From Chamaecrista fasciculata (lineage: Eukaryota > Streptophyta > Magnoliopsida > Fabales > Fabaceae): a DNA stretch of 64,000 nucleotides. A model generated the notes under the pieces. It made no database searches. It was not told the DNA's origin and was given only the letters and a program-made list of their open reading frames with translations. The stretch covers positions 1 through 64,000 of the forward strand of contig QANZ01001255.1 in NCBI GenBank assembly GCA_003254925.1, given 5' to 3'. Both the position numbers and the translations under genes were made by a program. Shown piece by piece: positions 1-10,189 of this stretch. How positions within the stretch are numbered: the first letter of the stretch is position 1; every line of letters starts with the position of its first letter.

Positions 1-44
1 AACACATAAATAAAATGATTGGCCCTAGGGCACAATCTCCATCA
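1..44 (+). mobile_element. 3' tip of a Copia-type LTR (truncated by window start)
   Basis: The first 44 bases share the run GGCCCTAGGGCACAATCTCC and its upstream context with the last bases of the solo LTR that ends at 57511. This is therefore the 3' end of a related LTR whose body lies outside the window. Too little is present to say whether it is a solo LTR or part of a full element. Confidence 0.6.
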
Positions 45-45
45 G

Positions 46-565
46 TAAGGTGCTCTTTAGCGCGAAGAACGCGCCAAATTAATAATACCTAAGCCCACAA
101 AGTATTGCTATATTTTACTATATATTATAGATTTTAACAAGGGTTGAATCTCTCGCGGAACTCTTTGCAAGAGTAAAGGGGAATGGCGTGCAAATTGAAT
201 AGTGATCGATGCGAAGTAGTTAAGATGAATAATAATAAATTACATACCCGAGGGATGGAACTTTCGGTAGGGTTTACTTGTTCGATAAAGAGATAGAGGT
301 ATGGTGACTTGATTATGATAACGAAAGCCAATTGCCAAATACTTTGCTACTACAAAGTATTGATCATAAATGACTTTGCAAACCCTCACAATTTCAAAGA
401 TAACCTTAAGCAATAGTGACAAATGAGAGTTAGGATCAATCACTCAAAACTATGAAATGACAAGTACGAATACGTTTTATTAATCATCAAATGTAAAAGA
501 TCAATACATATCAAACTAATAATTCGCATAGTTAGTACAATCCTAAAACTAATTGTCTAATGAAT
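46..565 (-). mobile_element. Family A LTR remnant, inverted
   Basis: Read on the minus strand, this stretch follows the 3' half of the family A LTRs at 586-2045 and 5232-6510. The shared marks are the block 'ttccgcgagagattcaac' (around 145-175) and a later 'tattattaatttgg' block (around 85-100). The LTR start expected near 565 is missing, so the copy is partial. It lies head to head with the next copy. Boundaries are approximate. Confidence 0.55.
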
Positions 566-585
566 TAACAGTTGATCATTGATCA

Positions 586-2045
586 GCCCAAAAGTGAACA
601 AGTTATTTAGCCTTCTTTTAATATGTTTTTAATAATAATATATTGTAATTAGACCAATTAATATGCTAAGGGCTGCACCAAGGTATGACGTAATAAAGTG
701 GATAAAATAGGTTAATTAGCGTTTATTTATTGTATTTTATAAATAAGTGCTATTTAATGGGTTTTCAGTGTTTCAGATATCCAAACAAAGTCTAACCAAA
801 GGGAATCATCTAAAATCAACGAGAAGATATCAAAAAGCACAAGATGATCTTGTGCCGTTGGATGAGCCGCCAACGCAAGGAGGTAATTTCCGCGACGAAG
901 TATCTGAGAGGATTATGACGTCAGCAAGTAAGCTTCAGCGCAATATCATGTTGGGCCATCACTTGGGCCAACAGCCCAAGTGGGAAATCTCACGGCGCAG
1001 AATAATCCGAAGCATTAGAGTATATTTTGGACGATTAAGGTTCAAGATACAAAATATCGCAGATATTTCAGTGCGCCTTCATGTTGGGCCGCTGGCACAA
1101 ACGACGACCCAAGTCCAAAATTGTTCCTTGACTTGCGGATCAAGCATGCTACTCAGTACTATAAAAAGAGCTCGACATTCCACGCTCAAATCATCCGAGA
1201 AACGCCCAGCACCTCAACTGGAGGCAGAATAGATTATAGTATCAATAGGTCTCCCATGATGAGAGTCTAGACGTTCTTATCCTAGAGGAGTATCATGAAG
1301 GAAGCCGGAGTTCATTGTTCTTTATAGTCCAGGGAGTTGTTGTTTGATTATGTTTATTCATTGATTGTTCTTAGATCTAAGTGTTTTATTTCAAAGTACA
1401 ATTATATGTTTGGATTGGTAGTTCATAACTTTGTTAGGGAATGAGACCTTGATATTCCTGGAGTCTATCTCTCTCACGATTAATAAAGTTTGCTCTTTTA
1501 ACATGGTCTATGAAGAGCGTTCTATCTATCTCAGAAAATATAATTAGGATTGTTCTTATATTTGTTTATTGTTCCGATGTGGCAATAATATAGATTGCCC
1601 CGAAGACCTTTGACAAATTGCTCATAACCTAGTTTGGTTGAGTGATCTATCCTAGTGTTATATCTTTCGCCATTGTTCTTAGTCGATTATATTCGAAGTT
1701 TCGGATTAATACCTTTGAATATGGTTCTTTACATAATTAAAGTGACACTTCGATTCCGTATCTTTATGAACTAGGAAGGTAGAATTCATGATTATTCTCT
1801 AGGATATCTTTACATTATTGTTTGTTCATCTTTATTATTATTGTTCTTAAACCTAACTTTACAGCCTCACCTAAGTTCATTGACATTCATATAAATAATA
1901 GTTGTCTTTAACCATGAAGTTCCGCAAGAGATTCGACCTTCGGTTAGCATCTATACTATATTCTAATAAATATAGTAATACTTGTGAGGCTCAAGTATTA
2001 TTAATTTGATCCGTTTGGCACTTCACGACACCCGGTCAATCATAA
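586..2045 (+). mobile_element. Family A long LTR (about 1.45 kb)
   Basis: Starts with TGATCAGCCCAAAAG and contains a TATA-like 'ctataaaaag' near 1160. It ends with the family marks 'ttccgcaagagattcgacc' and 'gaggctcaagtattattaa' followed by 'ttggcacttcacgac'. The same marks recur in order at 5232-6510 and 44090-45665. No gag-pol coding sequence is attached, so this is probably a solo LTR or remnant. The lineage cannot be fixed from the LTR alone. The only long reading frame inside (747-1232) shows no recognisable domain. Confidence 0.6.
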
Positions 2046-2466
2046 AACCTATGAACCACTGAAAATACAAAAATCCATAACCAAGCCAAACTACTCTCTA
2101 CGAAGATCGATGAACTCTAGCCATATTGTCGGATTCCTCCTCGCGGCATTGAAAGATTAGTTACTCTTGCTTTCGGCAGAGTAACTGCGTGGTTTTAGAG
2201 TTCGGAAGTGTCAGATTGAGTATTGAATGACGAAGGCTACTTAAAGACAAGATTTGGGCTTGACGACCCAAGGAGATTTTCCTTGATTTTCTCTAACCGC
2301 TTCGATATTTGAGGCCATGTTAGTTGAAACTCCTTATTTCGAATATCCTTTGCTTGCGCTGTCGGTAATTATGATGGCTCAAATTCTGGCGCAAACCAAA
2401 ATCTCTTCTAAAAGCTCCATTTGACATCCACACTCATCTGCCAAATTTGTCGCTAAGTCGTGGGCT
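2046..2466. other. No gene seen; low-complexity spacer between LTR copies
   Basis: There is no reading frame or RNA gene that can be supported. The sequence may be decayed internal or flanking retrotransposon DNA. Confidence 0.4.
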
Positions 2467-2604
2467 GTTGATCAGACCAAATCTTGTTATGTTATTTGGT
2501 CTTCTTTTACTATCTTTTATCTATTAATTATTGCGAAAATGACCAAGTAATGTGTTAAGATTTGCACCAAGGTGATGTATTGAATCAATGATTAAAAGTT
2601 CTAT

Positions 2605-3976
2605 GGCCAAAGTCCTATTTTGGTCCCCCAGTTATGCTCAATGTTTCAAATTGGTCCCAGAGTTATTTTTCGTTCCATTTTAGTCCCCCAGTTATGCAAA
2701 ACTTGGCAAAGTTGGTCCCTCTAACAGCTTCCATCCATTTTTCTGTTAAAAAAAAAGACAAAATTGATTTTTAACTCCTAAAAGTTTAAATGTTTTACAT
2801 CAAGGACCTTTTTCTCTATAATAGGACCAAAATGTAAGAAAGAATAAATAACTTGGAGTTTTAGTTTATTTTACACCAAAAAATAATCTCTCTCTCGCAC
2901 ACTGCTTGCCGGCCTCGCCGTCGCAAATCTCATCATCATCTTCTTCATCATTATCATCATCATCATCATCATCATCTCTCCTTTTTGTTTTTCCCCTTCT
3001 CAATTCTCAGATACAGATCTCACTTTCATTTCTCCTAACTCCATCTTCTCTCCACTATCCCATTTCCTTCCTTTCAATCCAACCCTGAATTCCCGCAATT
3101 CAATTTTCTCACTCTGTTAAATGGCTTCGCCACCATTGAAACCGGTACTCCAAAAACCCCCGGTTACAGAGACCCCAACGCCCCACTTCAACCCAAACAC
3201 AAACCTCCGGTTTACCGGAAACCTGTACTCCCAGTCTCACTTCGCGCCGAGAAGCGTCGCCGACGATGTTGCCGGAGATGCTACTGCATCTTCTGAACCT
3301 TCATTCTCGTCCTCATCGTCGCCGTCGTCGTCGCCGCCGCTTTTATCTACTTAGTCTATGAACCGCTTCTCCCGATTTTCCACCTCCAATCGTTCCGAGT
3401 CCCGAAGTTGAATGTCACCGAGAAGCCCGACGACGACTACCTCGACTCTAGCACAGTGACGAGGGTTGAAATCAAGAATCCGAATAGCAAAATGGCGTGG
3501 TATTTTGAGGAGACGAGTTTTGCGATTTCGACGGATGGTGGTGGGGATTTGAATCTAGGGTTTACGATGATTCCGGGATTGACTATTAAGGCCAAGGAGG
3601 TGACGATTCTGAAGGCGGAGACGAGGGTGAAGAGTGAGGTTTTGGAGAATCAACAAGGGAAGAACGTGAAGCGTAAGTTTGGGAACAGAGTGAGATTATT
3701 TTTTGGTGTAAAATAAACTAAAACTCCAAATTTTTTATTCTTTCTTACATTTTGGTTCTATTATAGAGAAAAAGGTCCTTGATGTAAAACATTTAAACTT
3801 TTAGGAGTTAAAAATCAATTTTGTCTTTTTTTTAACGGAAAAATGGATGGAAATTGTTAGAGGGACCAACTTTGCCAAGTTTTGCATAACTGGGGAACCA
3901 ATAGGGAATGAAAAATAACTGGGGGACCAATTTGAAACACTAAGCATAACTGGGGGACCAAAATAGAACTTTGGCC
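2605..3976 (+). mobile_element. Pack-MULE (Mutator-like element) carrying a LEA_2 gene fragment
   Basis: Terminal inverted repeats of about 290 bp (2605-2893 and 3704-3976) start GGCCAAAGT and end ACTTTGGCC. They are flanked by a perfect 9-bp duplication AAGTTCTAT (2596-2604 and 3977-3985), the hallmark of Mutator-like elements. There is no transposase; the interior is a 5' leader plus a broken LEA_2 coding sequence. Without transposase and with a host gene fragment inside, it fits the Pack-MULE definition. It sits inside a family A LTR, so it is younger than that LTR. Confidence 0.88.
3121..3716 (+). pseudogene. Captured LEA_2 (NDR1/HIN1-like) gene fragment, frameshifted
   Basis: The intact parent would be a membrane-anchored LEA_2 protein: a proline-rich cytosolic N-terminus, one transmembrane helix, then a LEA_2 domain. 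Here the ATG at 3121 opens MASPPLKPVLQKPP, but the frame then fails. About one base too many in the C-run near 3160 shifts it out of the frame that would encode the basic stretch and the hydrophobic helix (about 3240-3350). The domain part is open again from 3408 to about 3690 (LNVTEKPDDDYLDSS, VEIKNPNSKMAWYFEE, MIPGLTIKAKEV) with the family's N-P-N type motif. The reading frame runs into the right terminal repeat and stops at 3716. The fragment is a different paralogue from the intact NHL gene at 49935. It could be transcribed, but it cannot encode an intact protein. Confidence 0.8.
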
Positions 3977-4494
3977 AAGTTCTATTTTGTGGTATTTTAT
4001 CATATTTATGAGGCAAGTCCTACTTAATGGTGTTTTTAGTTGTTTCAGGCCCTCATCACAACAAAAGACAAGCATTAGAGCATAACTGAAGGATGAAGCA
4101 ATTAGCTAAGTTGAAGCCAAGCTTAACGAGCTTGCGCCATCATACTAAGATAACGCCGCAAGCGACGACGCAGATGCCACGTCACCAGTGCATCCGTAGA
4201 GCTTCTAGAAGACAGATTTGTTTTGCGTCTAGATTTGAGCCGCGAGAATCTCCCACGACGCACGTATCTTGGAGCACACACAAGTACTGACTATTTGTTA
4301 TTTTGTTTGTATATTTTGGATCTGACCCGCTAACTTTGCTTAAAATTGTGATCTCAGACTTTTTAGATTTTTGTTTACGAATTTTTACAAACCTATGGTA
4401 GAAAATTTAGTCTAAAGTCGATTTGAGTGATAAACATCCCATTTAAGTGAGGTAGTGTGATACACTTTTGGAATTGGTATTATAGGAATTAAAT

Positions 4495-4854
4495 GGTCAA
4501 AGTGCAAATTTGGTCCCATATCTTTTACTCAGTTCCCAATTTGGTCTTGTATCATTTTTTTGTTGCAGTTTTGGATCTATATCTTTGCAAAAGGTCCCAA
4601 TTTTGGTCCCATATAATTTTTGGTCCTATATCTTTTAGTCAAGTTGCAGAATTAGTCTCATATTTTTGCAAATGGACCAACCATTAGTTGATCCTTTTAT
4701 AAAGATATGGAACCACTTCTAAACCTAACCCAAAGATATAGGACCAGTTCTACAATTTAACCCAAAGTTATGGGACCAAATCTGCAACAAAAAAAGATAT
4801 CGGACTAAATTGGGAATTGAGCAAAAGATATGGGACCAAATTTGCACTGTAGCC
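4495..4854. mobile_element. MULE foldback MITE, family M (copy 1)
   Basis: The long inverted arms begin GGTCAAAGTGCAAATTTGG and close with CCAAATTTGCACTGTAGCC. They are flanked by a perfect 9-bp duplication GAATTAAAT (4486-4494, 4855-4863). No coding capacity is seen. It belongs to a family with at least seven copies in this window. Confidence 0.85.
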
Positions 4855-4915
4855 GAATTAAATTGTATTGCTTTACGAGGACAATTATTTAGTGAATTCT
4901 TTAGCACTAGGATTT

Positions 4916-5096
4916 TTTTTTTTTGGTAATGTAAAATTTAGGTGAGGGGATGGTGCCCCAGTCCAAGGTCAGGGCAGGCCTCGGGGCTCAATGAGCACTT
5001 ACATATAACCCACCAAATGAGGCATCACCAGGAAGCGAACCCAAGCCATGCAATTGTCATGTGTGGAAGGTGACTAGGTGAGCCAAACCTCATTGG
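4916..5096 (-). mobile_element. tRNA-derived SINE with 17-bp TSD
   Basis: A poly-T run at the left (poly-A on the minus strand) is followed by a body whose minus strand has a box-A-like 'tggctcacctagtca' and a box-B-like 'gggttcgcttcc'. The flanks carry a perfect 17-bp duplication CTTTAGCACTAGGATTT (4899-4915, 5097-5113). These are the marks of a SINE inserted in minus orientation. Confidence 0.8.
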
Positions 5097-5231
5097 CTTT
5101 AGCACTAGGATTTATCTATGTAATAACCTTGAATCATGAACTTAGAAATATTCTCTAAAATCTTTTGCATATTTTCTTTTCTTCTACTTCATAGCTTTGC
5201 TTAGGAGTGCAAAGTTTAAGTGTGGAGAATT

Positions 5232-6510
5232 TGATCAGCCCAAATTTGTATAGGTTATTTGGTCTTCTTTTTTCATCTTTTAATGATATTTTATACAATA
5301 ATGACCAAGTAATGTATTAGGATTTGTACCAAGGTGATGCGAAAAATTATAGACTTAAAGTGTTGTTTTGTAGGCTTTTATTATATTCTATTGAAAGGTT
5401 CTGCTTAATTGTTCACTTAATGGTTTCAGGTCAAGTATCACAACAAAAGACAATTAAAAAATCATAACCAAAGGGTGAATAAGTTAAATCGAGTGAAGAC
5501 AAATCTGCTGAGTTTGAGTTGTCACACTGAGCCGGCGACGCAGGTGATTTTGTCAGCATGACGTCAGCAGAGTTTCTAGAAGGAAAATTTAAACTGAGCC
5601 CGAATTTTAGCCATCGTAATTAGCGACATCACACGTAACAAACATTCAAAATAATGAGTTTAAACTATCCAAGCCTCCCATTTCGGAATGGTTTTGCAAA
5701 AAATGAGGAAAATATTATGAGCTGTCATGGTGAGCCGGTGGCGTAGCTCGATGTTGCCATCCCGAATTTTGCCTATAAATAGATCGCATCATCCCTCACT
5801 TGAGAGCATCCCTAGTAGCATAGTTCTGATCTCTGGTAGTGTCCAGAGCACTCATATTTCATGATTGTTCTGCCGAGAGCATGAGTAACTAATTCTTTAG
5901 ATACTTGAGGAAGAATTTGGCGTTATGGCTGGAGTTCATCGATCTTCGTAGAAGGAGTTTTCTGGTTTGGTTATGTATTCTCTATATTTCATTTTATTCA
6001 TGAGTTTATGATTTATTGTTAAATATATTAAACAATTAGATTATTAGGATTGCTTTAATATTTCCATACTTATTATTAGGCTCTCATGTAACGAATCCCG
6101 ACTAGGTCCGTACGTGAATGGTTAATAATATGTGCTTATGATTTTTGTCGTTTTGTGGTTGGGTAATCTATCCTAACTCTTTCTTCTCTCCATTACTTAT
6201 TGAGGTTATATTCGAAGTTGTAATTCATAGTTCTCGAGTATAGGGGTGGATTGCATAGGTCGTTTATAATCTAGTATTACGCAACTGCAAATATATCATT
6301 GGATGTGGTCCCTCGGGTATGTGTTTTTATTATTGATTTTCACAACGCACAACGATCCGTTCACAATTACCAATTAACGCATGCATCGAGTTCTGCGAGA
6401 GATCGACCTCTAGTTAGCAACTATATTGTATATTGTATAGTAATATATAGTAATAATTGTGAGGCTTGAGTATTATTAGCCTATTGGGTTATCCAGAGCA
6501 CCTTATGACG
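5232..6510 (+). mobile_element. Family A long LTR
   Basis: Begins TGATCAGCCCAAATTTG and has a TATA box 'cctataaatagatc' near 5770. It carries the family end marks 'gttctgcgagagatcgacc' (6391 onward) and 'gaggcttgagtattatta' near 6460-6478. No protein-coding retrotransposon sequence follows, so it is probably solo or decayed. The exact 3' end is uncertain. Confidence 0.6.
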
Positions 6511-8028
6511 AGTGCTGGTCACCAGCCAACTTTACCAATTATATAGATATTGTTTTATCACAAATCATTTGGAATGATTATCGTTTAACAGTTTATAATG
6601 TTTAATCTTCTAGTCGCTCTGCCTCTTTTATATTCGTTATTATATTAGAAATGCATGTTTGAACCTTTTCTTGAAGTATGTGTTTGAGTGGGGATTGTGG
6701 TTTAAGTAGAAACACTTAAACCCTACTGAGAATTCCCAAATTGTCACCCTACAACACTTCAGTTGTGTTAGTGCAGGTTTAAAATGTGAAGAGTTCGTGC
6801 TAGGAGCTTAGTAACAGACTGAAAATAGTTTAGTGTTTATTTTATTGTTGTTTCCTGAGTTGGGCCCCGCATGGCTGTTTAGAGGCGGATCCTCATGTAT
6901 CTTTTCTTAGTTTTTAATTTAAGATTTTTAAAGGGCCGAGTAACACTCTTATTTCTTATTTTGTATAAGATTTGTCCTTAATTTGATAAGGACATTGCAT
7001 GATGCACGTAACCATGAACAATATATGTATTAAGAATGAAAAGTTGGGCTCCTTCTCTCTCTCTAGAACCTGGACTCTCTCTCACTAGAAGCTAGAAAAC
7101 GGTCCCTATAAGTGATTTTTCGAGCAATTGCCCAGAATTTTATATTCTTGGTAGTTCACCACTAGGATCTCGCCAGCGGCGAGCTGACAAAACTAGTTAC
7201 AATTTTGTCATTCTGAAAAATCTTTTCAAAATTCCACTTTTCAGCCCTCAAATCATCCTTCTCCTTTGTAAAAAAGTCCCTTTCTCACTTGCATTCGAGT
7301 CCTTTGACTCCAATTCTCCAATTATGGATTCACCTCTCATTGAGCACCACCAAAAGTACTTCTAATACCGTGAAAACACAACAATCATTGTGAAATGAAT
7401 CCCTTAGAATATTATTTACTATATGTTGTATAATCTTTTTGACTCCTTACAAGTTACAACACTCTTTTTCGACTCATATTGGTATACAATTAATCTTAAA
7501 TCTCACAAGAAGTTTCAAACAGTGAATCGACTTATTAGATTATGTTTTATATTACATATATTGCAAAACTTTAAAATTAATTTAACGCATTATATAACTA
7601 ATGCAGGTCACGTACTAGTCACATGTTTCTATGAAGGGGTCGAACTATTTGACCTAATAAGTATGATGATTTTTTTTTTGGTGAGAAAATAAGTATGATG
7701 ATTTGTCTAAGTTACCACCATGGTGCTACTTAAAATTTAGTAGCTATTAATTAATAAATCATTTGAAACTTTAACAGGGGTTCTCTATATCTAATTATCT
7801 ACTTATCTAGTAGTTATTGTTTAATTAATATTCTACAAAATTTATTCATTAAATACTAAAAAATATTAAATGGCCAAAACTGAATTTAATATTCTAAAGG
7901 AAATAATGATTAAGGGAAAAAGGATAAGAGGAGTAGGTCGACGTTTTTTTTTCTTTTGTACACAGTTAGAGTATTCACTCTCCACACTCGTGATTAATTT
8001 TTTTATTGACTCGTAAACATTTAAATAA
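6511..8028. other. Non-coding, AT-rich region; no gene supported
   Basis: Short pyrimidine-rich stretches near 7040-7080 and short frames are present, but nothing has a recognisable domain. The frame at 7423-7692 has no detectable similarity to a known family by eye and is probably chance. Confidence 0.4.
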
Positions 8029-8685
8029 GAGAAAACTTATTTTTTTATCCTTTAATTGTTACTGAGTTAACCATTTAGTCTTTAAATTATAGGAAAATAC
8101 AACTCAGTCCCTCAATTTTACACCTCCGTATATGCTTTGGTCTCTCGGTTGTTAACCTTCAGTTATGAGGCTGTTAAGTGATGACGTGTCACTGTTAAGT
8201 GCTGAGGTGGTCAATAAATATTGAGTTGATACCCAAATAATCTATCCTACTCAATGAACGAGATGAGCGACAAAGATGCAAGATGAAGATTTGATTTCAG
8301 ATACTGGATGATGAGTTCTGATGGAAGATTTAATTTCAGATTCTATGGTTTGGTATTGAGGGATGAACTTTAGAAGCAAAATACGTATGGTGCTGGCTCA
8401 GATTTTATTTTGGCATTTTCTCCATTTTAATTAGATTTTCATGATGTGTAAAATAAAATATGAGTAGGACAGATTATTTGGGTACCAACTCAATATTTAA
8501 TGGTCACCTCAACATTTAACAATGACAGGTCATCACTTAACAGCTTCATGACTGAAGGTTAATAGCTGAGAGACCAAAACATTGACGGAGGTGTAAAATT
8601 GAGGGACTGAGATGCATTTTCCTACAATTCAGGGACTAAATAGTTGACTCAGTAATAATTGAGGGACCAAAAAGTAGGTTTTCTC
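8029..8685. mobile_element. MULE-type foldback element (657 bp)
   Basis: Inverted arms of about 220 bp (8029-8250 and 8465-8685) begin GAGAAAAC and end GTTTTCTC. The 9-bp duplication TTTAAATAA (8020-8028, 8686-8694) is perfect. The centre is non-coding. Confidence 0.85.
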
Positions 8686-8731
8686 TTTAAATAAGTAAGA
8701 CAACTGGCTTAGTAAACAATTAAAAGTATTA

Positions 8732-9560
8732 GGGTAAATTATAGTTTGGTACCTTGTAGTTTGACCAAATTCTATTTGGGAACCTTGTGGTTTAAAAAGT
8801 GACATTCTCTGTTAACGCTTTAGTACTCTGAGCTTTAATTCCATTGAAAAAAAATAACGAAACTTGACACTTATGGAGTTATTTAGTAATTTTAACCAAT
8901 TTAGGAAGATAAAAGGCATTTTTAATGCATGAAAAAGAGGTTGAAATTACTAAAACACCTAGAAATATTTAAATGCCTTCAAAATAATACTTAAAAACAC
9001 AAAATTCTTGAAATATAATTTTTTAAAAAATTTATTTCATTGGATTCATTGTGATGATTAAGTTCTAGATATGTAATTTATTTTTTAAAACTTTATCTCT
9101 ATCAGTTATTATTTCTTACTCGAAAGTGTTATATTACAGTGTCAGAATAAGAAGACAAATGGAAATTTTTAACTCTGTTTGCACTCAAATTTTTACCACA
9201 AGATTATAAAAATATGTAGATCTCAAATATAACAAGAAGTCTCAGACCTACGCATTGCAATGAATCCAACAAAATAAATTTTGTCAAGAAATTATATTTC
9301 AAGAATTTTGTGTTTTTATGGATTATTTTAATGAGATTAAAATATTTCTGAGTGTTTTAGTAATTTAACATCTTTATCCTACATTAAAATTGTTTTTTAT
9401 TCCTCAAAGTTGGTTAAAATTACAAAATAGTCTCATAAGTATCAAGTATCGTTAATTTTTTAATGGAATTAAATCTCATGGTACCAAAGCATTAACAAAG
9501 AATACTAGAGGATACCAAAATGTCACTTTTTAAACCACAAGATACTAAAGTAGAATATGT
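8732..9560. mobile_element. Foldback element, right end eroded
   Basis: The left arm starts GGGTAAATTATAGTTTGG and pairs along most of its length with the right arm, for example 'ttgtggtttaaaaagtgaca' against 'tgtcactttttaaaccacaa'. The outer right terminus is missing, so no TSD can be read. The start resembles the elements at 18177 and 42286 (GGGTAAATT). Confidence 0.65.
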
Positions 9561-10185
9561 CAGATGTTATATAATCAAAACTAGATATCATATCTCTGAC
9601 CTTTGATTGAGTAGGGGTATATAAATATCCTAGCTACTCAACTACATCCAACCTACTGAAGTAGTTTAATTACAATTAGAGCAATCTAATTTATATTTTT
9701 TTAAATTGAATTGGCTCAATAAGTTAATCTATTAAAATATCATTTTGGAGCCGAAAAATTCTGTCTAAATGTTTACTTAATCGTGAGAGAATATTTTAGG
9801 AAATAAATTGAGATTTATTTTTTAATATTTAAAGCGAGAAAGATTATTTTTAAACAAAATAACTAATTTCTTTCTATCTTAATTTATGACTAAGAAGTAT
9901 TTAAGTACTATATAGATTAATTTTTTTATATGTTAGATGACTCTTTTTCAATTTAATAATTTATAACTTTATTTGTTACTAATTTTAGTCTATTTATTTG
10001 TTTTAATAAAATTGATAGTTTTATTATTAATTGATGATAAAAAATAATAATTCTTTTTTGTATGTGTTACTAACATGTAAGCCAAGATAACTTCTTTTTT
10101 TGTTTTTTATAATAGAAACTTGCCTTAATAATGACATGTTAATGATGATGAATGGTGTCATATTATTTATCATATTAAAATGTAT
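9561..10185. other. AT-rich spacer; nothing supported
   Basis: Very AT-rich sequence without reading frames or repeat ends that can be defended. Confidence 0.4.
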
Positions 10186-10189
10186 GATG

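Larger units (their letters stand above)
2467..4330 (+). mobile_element. Family A LTR, 5' part, split by a Pack-MULE
   Basis: The left piece (2467-2604) aligns with the LTR start at 5232-5345. Shared words include 'gatcagaccaaat', 'ttatttggtcttctttt' and 'accaaggtgatg'. The right piece (3986-4330) continues the alignment with 5380-5560 ('gtttcaggc...tcacaacaaaagacaa'). The interruption is exactly the MULE at 2605-3976 and its duplicated 9-bp target. Only the 5' part of the LTR is clear; the right limit is uncertain. Confidence 0.6.

Noticed and set aside
747..1232. 161-codon reading frame in the first kilobases
   Set aside because: It lies within a family A LTR across the TATA-like region and shows no domain. 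The other LTR copies do not keep it open.
4495..4863. Possible CRISPR-like or tandem array from repeated 'ttggtcccatatctttt' words
   Set aside because: The words are arranged as inverted arms with a 9-bp TSD in a plant sequence, so this is a foldback transposon.
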